This document shows positions 1-6,980 of a stretch of DNA of 12,703 bases, piece by piece. The DNA is from Lachnospiraceae bacterium UBA1267. Its GTDB lineage: Bacteria; Bacillota; Clostridia; Lachnospirales; Lachnospiraceae. Each line of letters begins with the position of its first letter. Position 1 is the stretch's first letter. A model generated the notes under the pieces. It was given only the letters and a program-made list of their open reading frames with translations. It was not told the origin of the DNA and did no database searches. The stretch spans positions 349 to 13,051 of the forward strand of contig DBVJ01000024.1 in assembly GCA_002308115.1 (NCBI GenBank). Direction: 5' to 3'. A program made the translations under genes and the position numbers.

Positions 1-54
1 GAACTGGGGAAACTCATGAAAGAGCGCAGCGAGGCAGCAAAGCTGAGGTTCTGA
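1..54 (+). CDS. C-terminal end of an unidentified upstream gene (partial)
   Basis: Reading frame 1 is open from the first base and ends at TGA 52-54, giving the tail ELGKLMKERSEAAKLRF. The stop lies one base before the trmK start, and the coding tail contains the purine-rich stretch that must serve as the trmK ribosome binding site. The two genes are therefore probably co-transcribed. In many Firmicutes the gene before trmK is rpoD, but this tail does not look like the end of a sigma-70 factor. Seventeen residues are too few to identify a family. Confidence 0.6.
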   Translation, partial: ELGKLMKERSEAAKLRF

Positions 55-55
55 C

Positions 56-1231
56 ATGGCATTATCCGAACGTTTACGGGCAATCATTTCCATGATTCCC
101 GGAAACAAATGCACAGCCGATATCGGCACGGACCACGGGTTCGTGCCGATTTCTGTTGTATCCGAAGGGATCGCGGAGCATGCCATCGCATCCGACGTCC
201 GGAAAGGCCCTCTGACGCGCGCGGAAGCGCATATCCGGGAAGCAGGGCTTTCTGACCGGATCGATTGCCGGCTGGGAGACGGCCTGTCCGTTCTCGCGCC
301 CGGCGAGGCTGAGGTGATCGTGATCGCCGGCATGGGCGGCATGCTGATGACCCGGATCCTGGGGGAGGCGCCCAAGACGGCAAGAAGCGCGCGTCATCTG
401 GTCCTTTCCCCGCACCGTGACGAGTATGAACTTCGAACATACCTGTGGGATCAAGGCTTTGTGATCGAAGATGAGACGATGGTCCGGGAGGACGGAAAAT
501 ATTATCCGGTGATCCGGACACGAAAGGCTGAAGAGGGAGAGTTTTCGGAGCGCGAAGCGCGAGAACAGCCGACCGCGCAGGAACTTCGTTTCGGGCCGGT
601 GCTTCTTCGAAAACGTCCCGCGGTTTTTCGGGACTATCTGAAGGAAATGTACCGGAAAACGGAAGCAGAGATCCGGCACCTGAAAGCGCAGGAGGCTTCC
701 GCGTCTGTTGAGCACGCGCTCCGGAAGAAGATGGAAGAATTGTCGGCGATTCAAGAAGCGCTCATTCCTGCAGACCCGGACAGAAAACTCCGGATCCGGA
801 AGATGACGGAAGAAGATCTGGACGCGCTGGACGAACTTCTCGCCGATCCGGACGTCATGCAATATCTGGAAGAACCGTACAACAGGGCGAAAGCCGCACG
901 ATTTCTGAAGAACGCCGGGCTCTGCGATCCGCCTCGGATCTACGCGGCGGAAGAAGACGGCCGGTTTGCCGGCTACGTCATTTTCCACGGCTATGATGAG
1001 GACAGCATGGAGATCGGCTGGGTCCTTCGTAAAGAATACTGGGGCAGGGGCATTGCCTCATCCCTCACGGAAATGCTCCTCGAAAGCACTTTCTCAATGG
1101 AGAAAGATGCGGTCATCGAGTGCGACCCGGCGCAGTATGCCACACAACATATCGCTTTGAAATATGGTTTTCTGCGGGAAGAAGACCGCGAAGGACTGGC
1201 AGTATACCGCCTGAAAAGGCCTCAGACGTAA
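56..1231 (+). CDS. trmK: tRNA (adenine22-N1)-methyltransferase TrmK fused to a GNAT acetyltransferase domain
   Basis: TrmK transfers a methyl group from S-adenosylmethionine to N1 of A22 in the tRNA D-arm. Residues 1-235 carry the TrmK plan: a Rossmann methyltransferase with the SAM-binding motif ADIGTDHG (21-28), an acidic strand end near SDVRKGPL (46-53), the family loop AGMGG (91-95) and LSPHRDEYELRTYL (117-130). A charged, probably coiled-coil helix follows at about 190-236. TrmK is normally about 230 residues, whereas this protein has 391. Residues about 245-388 form a GNAT fold: an N-terminal IRKMTEEDLDAL strand-helix, the acetyl-CoA loop YWGRGIASSL (328-337) after the strand MEIGWVL, and the terminal ALKYGF segment typical of the family. 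The start at 56 is one base after the preceding stop. The stop overlaps the end of birA by 10 bases on the opposite strand. The methyltransferase call is firm; the acetylation substrate is unknown. Confidence 0.9.
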   Translation: MALSERLRAIISMIPGNKCTADIGTDHGFVPISVVSEGIAEHAIASDVRKGPLTRAEAHIREAGLSDRIDCRLGDGLSVLAPGEAEVIVIAGMGGMLMTRILGEAPKTARSARHLVLSPHRDEYELRTYLWDQGFVIEDETMVREDGKYYPVIRTRKAEEGEFSEREAREQPTAQELRFGPVLLRKRPAVFRDYLKEMYRKTEAEIRHLKAQEASASVEHALRKKMEELSAIQEALIPADPDRKLRIRKMTEEDLDALDELLADPDVMQYLEEPYNRAKAARFLKNAGLCDPPRIYAAEEDGRFAGYVIFHGYDEDSMEIGWVLRKEYWGRGIASSLTEMLLESTFSMEKDAVIECDPAQYATQHIALKYGFLREEDREGLAVYRLKRPQT

Positions 1232-2208
1232 CCGTAGAGTCCTCGGACGGATACTTCCCCGGTGCGGACGGTCTCGGTGCTTCCGTCCGGATAGCGGACG
1301 ATGAGCCCAAAGTCCGGGTCGATTGTGAGCGCTTCGGCTTCCAGGGAGGCACCGTCCTTCAGAACAAGCACCTTTTTGCCCAGATTCAGGCAGTCACGGA
1401 GATATTTCTCGTGGCTGCTTTTTTGATAGGCGGAAAGATCCGGGAAAATGCGGCCGAAAGCATCCAGAAGCGCCGCGGCGAGTTCCGCTCTCCGGATCAC
1501 TTTTCCGCTCTGTGAACGGATGGAGCCGGCGATTTCCCGGAGCTCTTCCGGGAAATCCTCTGCTTTTTCATGCACGTTGATCCCGATTCCGACCACAATG
1601 TACTGCAACGCTCCGGTTTCGCCTTCCAGGCTCATTTCCGTCAGGATGCCGGCGATCTTCCTGCCGCTCATGACAAGGTCGTTGGGCCATTTGATGCCCG
1701 GCCGGATGCCGGAGACCTGCTCCACCGCGTCCGCGGCCGCAACCGCTGTCATGGCGGTAATGCAGCGGTAATCCGAAAGAGGCGCTGCCGGTTTCAGAAG
1801 CACGGACAGGTACACGCCCGCGCCGGCGGGTGAAAGAAAGCTCCTGCCCATTCGCCCGCGTCCGCCGCTCTGATGCCCGGAAATGGCCGCCGTGAAGTCC
1901 CGGAGTTCTCCAAAGTGTGCCTTAAGCCAGTTGTTGGTAGAGTCGATGGTCCGAAAGACGTGCAGCGAAAAACGCTGCCCGTCCGTTCCAAGCGCGGGAC
2001 AGATCTCTGCTTCCGTGAGCGCATCGGGACGCGAAAGGAGACGGTAGCCCTTCCGGGTCGCCGCTTCGATCTCGTAACCTTCCTGGCGGAGCGCCTCGAT
2101 CGCCTGATGGACAGCCGCTCTGGAGACATGAAAGGCCCGGGCGATCTCTTCCCCGGATAACGGAACTTCTTGTTCAGAAAGCTTTTTCAGCACCTCATCC
2201 TTTAGCAT
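1222..2208 (-). CDS. birA: Bifunctional biotin-protein ligase and biotin operon repressor BirA
   Basis: BirA activates biotin with ATP and attaches it to carboxylase carrier proteins. The biotinyl-AMP-bound dimer represses biotin genes. Residues 1-58 form a winged helix-turn-helix (LSGEEIARAFHVSRAAVHQAIEAL at 17-40, wing ending TRKGYRLL). The ligase domain shows TIDSTN (87-92), the biotinyl-AMP loop GGRGRMGRSF (115-124), KWPNDL (173-178) with the catalytic lysine, and GIGINV (207-212). A small C-terminal SH3-like domain follows from about 270. The length of 328 residues is normal for the two-function form. The start is ATG at 2206-2208 behind a GAGGCGGA ribosome binding site. It is divergent from bioY, and a BirA-type operator lies between them, so both ligase and repressor roles are expected. 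Its 3' end overlaps trmK by 10 bases. Confidence 0.96.
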   Translation of the reverse strand: MLKDEVLKKLSEQEVPLSGEEIARAFHVSRAAVHQAIEALRQEGYEIEAATRKGYRLLSRPDALTEAEICPALGTDGQRFSLHVFRTIDSTNNWLKAHFGELRDFTAAISGHQSGGRGRMGRSFLSPAGAGVYLSVLLKPAAPLSDYRCITAMTAVAAADAVEQVSGIRPGIKWPNDLVMSGRKIAGILTEMSLEGETGALQYIVVGIGINVHEKAEDFPEELREIAGSIRSQSGKVIRRAELAAALLDAFGRIFPDLSAYQKSSHEKYLRDCLNLGKKVLVLKDGASLEAEALTIDPDFGLIVRYPDGSTETVRTGEVSVRGLYGYV

Positions 2209-2257
2209 TCTCCGCCTCGCTTTCCGCCCGGAAGCACATGTTTACCGGGCTGCTCTC

Positions 2258-2286
2258 TTGATTTTACCGCGCCCCCGTTGTATTGT
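2258..2286 (+). promoter_or_regulatory. Candidate bioY promoter overlapping the BirA operator
   Basis: -35 TTGATT (2258-2263) and -10 TATTGT (2281-2286) are 17 bases apart, each matching the consensus at four of six positions. The -10 box starts the left operator arm, and the predicted start near 2293 lies between the two arms. It interlocks with the opposite-facing birA promoter. The placement is plausible rather than proven because the boxes are weak. Confidence 0.45.
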
Positions 2287-2289
2287 AAA
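2261..2289 (-). promoter_or_regulatory. Candidate birA promoter overlapping the BirA operator
   Basis: On the minus strand, -35 TTTACA (2284-2289) and -10 TAAAAT (2261-2266) are separated by 17 bases, each matching the consensus at five of six positions. The -35 box lies inside the left arm of the BirA operator, so BirA binding would block it. Start of transcription would fall near 2254. Seen in sequence; activity is inferred. Confidence 0.55.
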
Positions 2290-2316
2290 CCATGGTATCA
2301 AAAATACTTTACAATA
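2281..2316. promoter_or_regulatory. BirA (biotin repressor) operator
   Basis: A perfect 9-base inverted repeat, TATTGTAAA (2281-2289) and TTTACAATA (2308-2316), is separated by 18 bases. Counted as the Gram-positive BirA form TTGTTAAC-N(14-16)-GTTAACAA, the site reads TTGTAAAC-N16-CTTTACAA. It lies between the divergent birA and bioY genes, which is the expected place. The next inner pair (C2290 and C2307) does not match, a small departure from the consensus. Confidence 0.85.
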
Positions 2317-2331
2317 AAGAGGCAAATCTCC

Positions 2332-2946
2332 ATGGAAGACAATGAAATGACGGCGGTGTATGAAGAAGAGCGGCCAGGACAGCCGAAAAGCCCCCGGCAT
2401 ACCCCGCTCGTTATGCTGGCTTTCACAGCGCTTTTCGCGGCGCTTACGGCGGTCGGCGCCTTCATCCGGATCCCCACGCCATGGCTTGCCTTCACGCTTC
2501 AGCTGTTGTTTGTCTTCATGGCGGGACTCCTTCTCGGACCGCTTTACGGAGCGCTTTCACAGGTGATCTACGTGCTTTTAGGACTCGTAGGCTTGCCCAT
2601 TTTCACCTTCGGAGGCGGGTTCTCGAGCATTTTCCAGCCTTCCTTCGGATTCCTTCTGGGCTTCATTCCGGCAGCGGCCGTGACCGGCGCCATCGCCAGG
2701 AACTCCCGCAGCATCCTGAGGGCATTTCTCTCCTGCCTCGCCGGGCTTCTCGCGGCATACCTCGTCGGCATTCCCTACATGTGGCTGATCCTCAACTATT
2801 ATATCAAAGCCTCTTATTCTTTTGGTGCGCTTCTTATGGCCTATATGCTGCCGTATCTGCCTTTTGATGCCCTGAAGATCGCAGTCGCGCTTCTTTGCTT
2901 CCGGCCCTTACGGAGCGTGATTGACAAAACGCTGGGGCGGGCATAA
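2332..2946 (+). CDS. bioY: BioY, substrate-binding (S) component of a biotin ECF transporter
   Basis: BioY is the membrane protein that binds biotin for import, normally working with the shared EcfA/EcfT energising module encoded elsewhere. The protein has 204 residues after a short acidic cytoplasmic lead (about 1-24) and about six hydrophobic segments. The family region FTFGGGFSSIFQPSFGF and the following LLGFIPAAAVTG match the BioY signature. The start at ATG 2332 is chosen because AAAGAGG at 2316-2322 stands nine bases before it. The reading frame is open upstream through a TTG at 2278, but that would put the start inside the promoter and operator. Control by BirA is expected from the operator. 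No biotin synthesis genes are visible here, so reliance on scavenged biotin is possible but not shown. Confidence 0.94.
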   Translation: MEDNEMTAVYEEERPGQPKSPRHTPLVMLAFTALFAALTAVGAFIRIPTPWLAFTLQLLFVFMAGLLLGPLYGALSQVIYVLLGLVGLPIFTFGGGFSSIFQPSFGFLLGFIPAAAVTGAIARNSRSILRAFLSCLAGLLAAYLVGIPYMWLILNYYIKASYSFGALLMAYMLPYLPFDALKIAVALLCFRPLRSVIDKTLGRA

Positions 2947-2949
2947 GAT
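2921..2949 (+). promoter_or_regulatory. Candidate promoter inside the end of bioY for the GH25-TPR-DUF4037 genes
   Basis: A consensus -35 TTGACA (2921-2926) is followed after 17 bases by TAAGAT (2944-2949, four of six). Transcription would start near 2956, 38 bases before the GH25 start. The -35 lies in bioY coding sequence, so the match may be partly chance, but the spacing is ideal. Confidence 0.45.
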
Positions 2950-2993
2950 GAAAACGATATAGAATTGACCGATCCATAGAACGGAGGACAGGC

Positions 2994-3803
2994 GTGCACA
3001 AAAAGAAAAAGGAACAAATGAGTCCGCTCGCGGTATTCTTCGTGCTCCTCGCGCTCGTGGTCCTTGCGGTCGGCGGCTGGTTCATCTACCAGCGCTTCTT
3101 TGCCAAAAAAGAAGGCTTTTCTCCCGATGATTTCGCCAAAAACGAAGAAGGACGCCTTCTCTATACCGGAAAGGACAAGAACGTCCAGGCCCGTTTCGGC
3201 ATCGATGTTTCCGAGTTTCAGGGCGTGATCGACTGGGAACGCGTCAAGACTTCCGGTGTGGAGTTTGTTTTTGTACGTGCAGGCTACCGCGGCTACGCCA
3301 ACGGAAAACTCAAAGAGGACGGTATGATTCGCCCCAATGTGACCGGTGCCCGTCTCGCCGGCCTCGACGTCGGTGTATACTTTTATTCTCAGGCCATCAG
3401 CGCCGCCGAAGCGGCCGAAGAGGCGGAATTCCTTCTGAAAACGATCGACGGACTCGACGTGAATCTTCCGCTTGCGATCGATATTGAAAGATCCGAGGCG
3501 GAAAATGCCCGCACGAATCACCTGACCGGCGAGGACTGGACTGTCATTGCGGCCGCATTTTCCGACCGCATCCGGGAAGCCGGAAGGATCCCGATGGTCT
3601 ACGGAAACCGCGAGGCCTTTGAAACACAGCTGGTCCGGAGTTCCTTCCCCGAAGCAAAAATCTGGTTTGCCTACTATAGTTTCCCGTTGAAGAAACGCAC
3701 GGTTTTTGACATCTGGCAGTACGATCAGCACGGCCATGTGGACGGCATTGAACCGGAAGTCGACCTGGACCTTTGGTTATATGATCTATCACAAGACAAA
3801 TGA
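2994..3803 (+). CDS. Membrane-anchored glycoside hydrolase family 25 muramidase (lysozyme)
   Basis: GH25 enzymes cut the beta-1,4 link between N-acetylmuramic acid and N-acetylglucosamine in peptidoglycan. Residues 1-8 are lysine-rich and 10-32 are a single hydrophobic segment without an obvious signal peptidase site. The enzyme is therefore probably tethered to the outer face of the membrane. The catalytic domain runs from about 67 to 266: FGIDVSEFQG (68-77) with D71, FVRAGYRGY (93-101), YFYSQA (129-134), AIDIE (161-165) with acidic residues D163 and E165, MVYGN (201-205), and the C-terminal WQYDQHGHVDGI (241-252). All expected acidic residues are present. The start is GTG 2994, six bases after GGAGG (2983-2987); an internal ATG at codon 9 has no such site. 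The TPR gene follows after 18 bases, so they are probably co-transcribed. Confidence 0.93.
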   Translation: MHKKKKEQMSPLAVFFVLLALVVLAVGGWFIYQRFFAKKEGFSPDDFAKNEEGRLLYTGKDKNVQARFGIDVSEFQGVIDWERVKTSGVEFVFVRAGYRGYANGKLKEDGMIRPNVTGARLAGLDVGVYFYSQAISAAEAAEEAEFLLKTIDGLDVNLPLAIDIERSEAENARTNHLTGEDWTVIAAAFSDRIREAGRIPMVYGNREAFETQLVRSSFPEAKIWFAYYSFPLKKRTVFDIWQYDQHGHVDGIEPEVDLDLWLYDLSQDK

Positions 3804-3821
3804 GGACAGAGAGGAGCCGAG

Positions 3822-4721
3822 ATGGATACCAGTGACTACACCGACCCGATCTGTCCTTTTGATTTGTCGGAGTGGCAGAAGGAAGCGCCCGTGGAGAGCG
3901 TCCCGATGGACCGGATCATCGCAAAAGAAGATGAGTACCTCGGGAAAAACGACTATGCCGGCGCGGAGCGCCATCTCCTGTACTGGCTCGGGGACGCAAA
4001 AGCGGGCAATGACTTCCGGGGTGCCTTCCAGATCGAAAATGAGCTCATGGGGCTTTACCGGAAGTCCGGCAAGGAGAAAGAAGCCCGCGCGCATGCTGAA
4101 ACCGCGCTTCAGATGGCCCGGGATCCCCGTATCGGCGCAGAATCCACCGGGGCAGCGACCGCCTATATCAACGCCGCTACCGTTTACAAGACATTTGACC
4201 GGGCGGACGAGGGCATCGCGCTCTTTGAGAAGGCCCGGAAGATCTATGAAAGAGATCTCCCCGCAGGCGATGCGCGCCTCGGCGGTCTTTACAACAACAT
4301 GGCACTTGCGCTGACCGATCTCGGCCGCACGGAAGAGGCACTCGGACTTTATGAGAAGGCCGTCGCCTGGATGGAAAAAGTGCCCGGGAGCGAGCTGGAG
4401 ATCGCGATCTCTTATCTGAACATCTGCGACAGCCTGATGGCCCGCGACGCCCGGGTGGTCAATGAAGCGGGGGAAGCGACGACAGAAGACGATCCCGAGG
4501 CCTGTCTCGTCGTCCCCAAGGAAACCGACCGCGAGATCGATGCTTATCTGGACCGTGCCTGGGCGCTTCTCAATGAGGAAAGCGTTCCGCGCAACGGTTA
4601 TTATGCCTTTGTCTGTGGAAAATGTGCGCCTTCCTATGATTATTACGGGCGCGAGGAACAGGCGGCGGAGCTTCGGAAACGCTCCGAAGAGATCTACAAA
4701 GAAAACCGGGAAAGTATGTGA
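3822..4721 (+). CDS. Tetratricopeptide-repeat protein of unknown function
   Basis: A soluble protein of 299 residues with no signal peptide. Helical TPR-type repeats can be picked out at about 28-62, 68-100, 110-145 and 152-185. The clearest is YNNMALALTDLGRTEEALGLYEKAV (157-181), with the usual small residues at positions 8 and 20 of the repeat. TPRs bind proteins or peptides. The C-terminal part (about 225-295) is less regular and contains a CGKCAPSYDYYG stretch of unknown role. The ATG at 3822 follows AGAGGAG with five bases between. It lies 18 bases after the GH25 gene and 46 bases before the DUF4037 gene. I recall this TPR/DUF4037 pairing from related Clostridia and infer a shared process, but its nature is unknown. 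Confidence 0.85.
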   Translation: MDTSDYTDPICPFDLSEWQKEAPVESVPMDRIIAKEDEYLGKNDYAGAERHLLYWLGDAKAGNDFRGAFQIENELMGLYRKSGKEKEARAHAETALQMARDPRIGAESTGAATAYINAATVYKTFDRADEGIALFEKARKIYERDLPAGDARLGGLYNNMALALTDLGRTEEALGLYEKAVAWMEKVPGSELEIAISYLNICDSLMARDARVVNEAGEATTEDDPEACLVVPKETDREIDAYLDRAWALLNEESVPRNGYYAFVCGKCAPSYDYYGREEQAAELRKRSEEIYKENRESM

Positions 4722-4767
4722 AGGCATCCGCGCTGTGTATCAGGAAAGAACGGAAAGAGGAAGCAGT

Positions 4768-5715
4768 TTGAAAGGACTGGAACTGTCCCGAAAATTCTAT
4801 GAAGAGCTTGTACGCCCGATGCTGGAAAAGGATTTCTCCGGCCTTTTGTCGTATCTTGCCGTCGGGCTCGCGGGATCCGGCTCGGAATGCCTGGGCTACG
4901 ACGATGAGACCTCTGCGGATCATGACTTCGAGCCCGGGGTGTGCATTTTCCTCCCCGGAGAGGACGTGGTCTCGCGAAGAGACGCATTCCTTCTGGAACG
5001 GGCTTATGACAAACTGCCCAGGGAATTCATGGGTTTCCGCCGATCCCTCCTCCCGCCGGCAGGCGCTGCCCGGCACGGAGTGATCCGTACGGCGGATTTC
5101 TTCCTGGACAAGACGGGGACGCCTGATGGAGAACTGAGCCCCGAAGAATGGCTGTCTCTTGATGAACAATACCTTCTCGAAGCCACGAACGGAGAGATCT
5201 TCTTCGACGGCTTCGGTGAAGTGACCGAGATCCGCACGTGGCTTGCTCATTTTCCCGAAGACATCCGGCTGAAGAAAATGGCCGGCGCGCTGTTCCTGAT
5301 GGGACAGGCGGGCACATACAATTACCCGCGCTGCATCGCGCACGGCGAACCCGCCGCGGCCCAGCTGGCGCTTTCCGATTATGTCCGCGCGGCACTTCAT
5401 CTCGGGCATCTGATGGCCGGGCGCTACATGCCCTATTACAAATGGGCCTTCCGTTCCTTCCGTGAACTGAACGATCACCCCGCCCATCAGCGCCTTGCAG
5501 ACCGTCTCGAAAGGCTCATCACCAGAGGGAACAGCCCCGAGGAGGCCGCGGAAAAAACTGCAGAACTTCAGACGATCGAAGAGGAGACACGGGAGATCCT
5601 TCGGATGCGCGGCTTCATTTCCCCCGGGACCTGCTTTCAAAAAGCGCCTTTTGAACTGAACGACCGCGTGAAAGATCCTAAGATCCGGAATCTCGACATC
5701 CTTTCAGGCGTCTGA
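4768..5715 (+). CDS. DUF4037 family nucleotidyltransferase-like protein
   Basis: A 315-residue protein of a family whose N-terminal part resembles the nucleotidyltransferase fold. The core AVGLAGSGSECLGYDDETSADHDF (31-54) has the glycine-serine loop (36-39) and paired acidic residues D51 and D53, consistent with metal and nucleotide binding. A second family block, YNYPRCIAHGEP with the YMPYYKWAFR segment after it, lies at about 195-240. The substrate is unknown. The chosen start is TTG 4768, seven bases after AAAGAGG (4754-4760). The frame stays open back into the TPR gene, but I see no better start with a ribosome binding site there. The family call is strong and the start moderately sure. 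It follows the TPR gene by 46 bases and probably shares its transcript. Confidence 0.88.
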   Translation: MKGLELSRKFYEELVRPMLEKDFSGLLSYLAVGLAGSGSECLGYDDETSADHDFEPGVCIFLPGEDVVSRRDAFLLERAYDKLPREFMGFRRSLLPPAGAARHGVIRTADFFLDKTGTPDGELSPEEWLSLDEQYLLEATNGEIFFDGFGEVTEIRTWLAHFPEDIRLKKMAGALFLMGQAGTYNYPRCIAHGEPAAAQLALSDYVRAALHLGHLMAGRYMPYYKWAFRSFRELNDHPAHQRLADRLERLITRGNSPEEAAEKTAELQTIEEETREILRMRGFISPGTCFQKAPFELNDRVKDPKIRNLDILSGV

Positions 5716-5765
5716 ATGCTATTTGAAACTCTCCCGGCAAGCGAGCAGACTCGAAATCTGAGTGA

Positions 5766-5794
5766 TGGAAAAGCCCGGACAAACTTCATAAAAT
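5766..5794 (+). promoter_or_regulatory. Candidate promoter of the Xre-TPR regulator gene
   Basis: -35 TGGAAA (5766-5771, four of six) and -10 TAAAAT (5789-5794, five of six) are spaced by 17 bases. The -10 box coincides with the left arm of the inverted repeat at 5789-5824, an arrangement typical of a repressed promoter. Confidence 0.45.
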
Positions 5795-5824
5795 GAGCTT
5801 GCAATCAATAACAAACTCATTTTA
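5789..5824. promoter_or_regulatory. Inverted repeat before the Xre gene, candidate autoregulatory operator
   Basis: TAAAATGAG (5789-5797) and CTCATTTTA (5816-5824) form a perfect 9-base inverted repeat, rising to 11 of 12 pairs if the next three bases are included. The spacer between the perfect arms is 18 bases. The right arm ends at the first base of the AGGAGG ribosome binding site (5824-5829). It could act as a DNA operator for the encoded regulator or as an mRNA hairpin that hides the ribosome binding site. Confidence 0.5.
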
Positions 5825-5836
5825 GGAGGTGCATTT

Positions 5837-6871
5837 ATGGAACTCGGAAAGAAAATCAGACAGCTTCGGTTCAAAGCCGGACTGACACAGGAACAGCTGG
5901 CGGAGAAACTCGGGATCGGCGCCCAGTCGGTTTCCAAGTGGGAAAACCAGGTGGCCATGCCGGACATCACGGCGCTGCCGCTTCTCGCGGAAATCTTCGG
6001 CGTGCAGATCGACGATCTCTTCGATCTCACGAACGAGCAGCGCCTCAACCGGATCGAAAACCGCCTCGACATGGAAGAAGATCTCCCTCAGGATATTTTC
6101 CTGGAATATGAGGAGTTCCTGAAGACCCAGCTTCTGGACGAGAGACAGAAGAAGCGTGCGGCCAGTCTGATTGCGTATCTCTACTGGCATAAAATGGACA
6201 CCTACGCACGTAAGGTGCGTCGCTATGCACGTGATGCCATTCGCCTCGCGCCTGGTGAAAAAGACTGCCAGTGGATGCTCATGAAGGCCGAAGGCCACGC
6301 TATCTGGGACTGGAATCTGGCCAACCATCAGAAGGCCATTGATTTTTACCGGGAGCTTACGGAAGCGAATCCGAACGAAAAGCTCCCCTGGGAATTCCTG
6401 ATAGACAATCTCCTTGCCGACCACCGTGCGGACGAGGCGGAACGGGCCCTTCAGCATCTTACGGCACTTAAAGACTCCAACCCGATCCTCAATGGGGTCT
6501 ACAGCGCGCACATCGCGCTCGCCCGCTATGACGAGAAGACCGCCGATGCAATTATGGAGGAACTTCTTAGGGAGCATCCAGACAACAGCGACTGCCTCTT
6601 CGAAACGGCGCAGTACCACTGTGTCAAATGTGAGTACGAAAAGGCCATCGAACTCTACGAACGCGCTTTTGCCCTATCTAAACGGCAGCCGCGCTTCACA
6701 GATGAACTTCGGAGCATCGCGGACATTTATGAGATCATGGGCGATTATAAAAAGGCCGCAGATACCTGCGACAGGATCATCGAACTCCTCGAGAAAGAGT
6801 GGAATATGACCGAGGAAGTGGAAATTAAGCGCGTTATCGAGGAGAAGAAGCGTTTGCTCGCGAAACTGTGA
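5837..6871 (+). CDS. Xre-family HTH transcriptional regulator with C-terminal TPR domain
   Basis: A 344-residue protein. Residues 3-60 form a classic Cro/C1 helix-turn-helix: IRQLRFKAGLTQEQLAEKLG followed by the recognition helix segment QSVSKWE (30-36) and DITALPLLAEIF. After a linker (about 65-100), residues from about 105 to the end are alpha-helical TPR-like repeats, for example CEYEKAIELYERAFAL and GDYKKAADTCDRIIELL. This HTH-TPR plan resembles the RRNPP-type and related regulators in which the TPR part senses a peptide or partner. No small peptide pheromone gene is evident next to it. ATG 5837 follows a perfect AGGAGGT. The upstream inverted repeat suggests self-regulation. The target genes are unknown. 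Confidence 0.88.
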   Translation: MELGKKIRQLRFKAGLTQEQLAEKLGIGAQSVSKWENQVAMPDITALPLLAEIFGVQIDDLFDLTNEQRLNRIENRLDMEEDLPQDIFLEYEEFLKTQLLDERQKKRAASLIAYLYWHKMDTYARKVRRYARDAIRLAPGEKDCQWMLMKAEGHAIWDWNLANHQKAIDFYRELTEANPNEKLPWEFLIDNLLADHRADEAERALQHLTALKDSNPILNGVYSAHIALARYDEKTADAIMEELLREHPDNSDCLFETAQYHCVKCEYEKAIELYERAFALSKRQPRFTDELRSIADIYEIMGDYKKAADTCDRIIELLEKEWNMTEEVEIKRVIEEKKRLLAKL

Positions 6872-6924
6872 AACCGTGAATTGAATATAGGCACACCTCC
6901 TTTATGGCGCCACGTGTACATACA

Positions 6925-6961
6925 AACCCCCACCATCTCATTTAGAGAACGAGTGGGGGTT
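6925..6961. terminator. Candidate terminator hairpin between the convergent Xre and HNH genes
   Basis: AACCCCCAC (6925-6933) and GTGGGGGTT (6953-6961) form a perfect 9-base stem around a 19-base loop. It lies between two genes that converge, as expected for a shared terminator. The T-run is poor on both sides (TTATG on plus, TTTGTATG on minus), so efficiency is uncertain. Confidence 0.6.
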
Positions 6962-6980
6962 ATGTAATCATAAGATTTGT

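Noticed and set aside
1..54. End of rpoD before trmK
   Set aside because: rpoD commonly precedes trmK in Firmicutes, but the tail KLMKERSEAAKLRF lacks the RHPSRSKKL-type ending of a primary sigma factor.
74..988. Long minus-strand open frame of 304 codons opposite trmK
   Set aside because: It is the shadow of a GC-rich gene. The opposite strand encodes a recognisable methyltransferase, and this frame shows no family features.
2278..2331. TTG start at 2278 for bioY
   Set aside because: It would begin translation within the promoter and operator and upstream of the predicted transcription start. ATG 2332 has a proper ribosome binding site.
4570..5640. Minus-strand open frame of 356 codons opposite the DUF4037 gene
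   Set aside because: The plus strand carries clear DUF4037 motifs and a ribosome binding site. The minus frame spans two plus-strand genes and resembles no protein I know.
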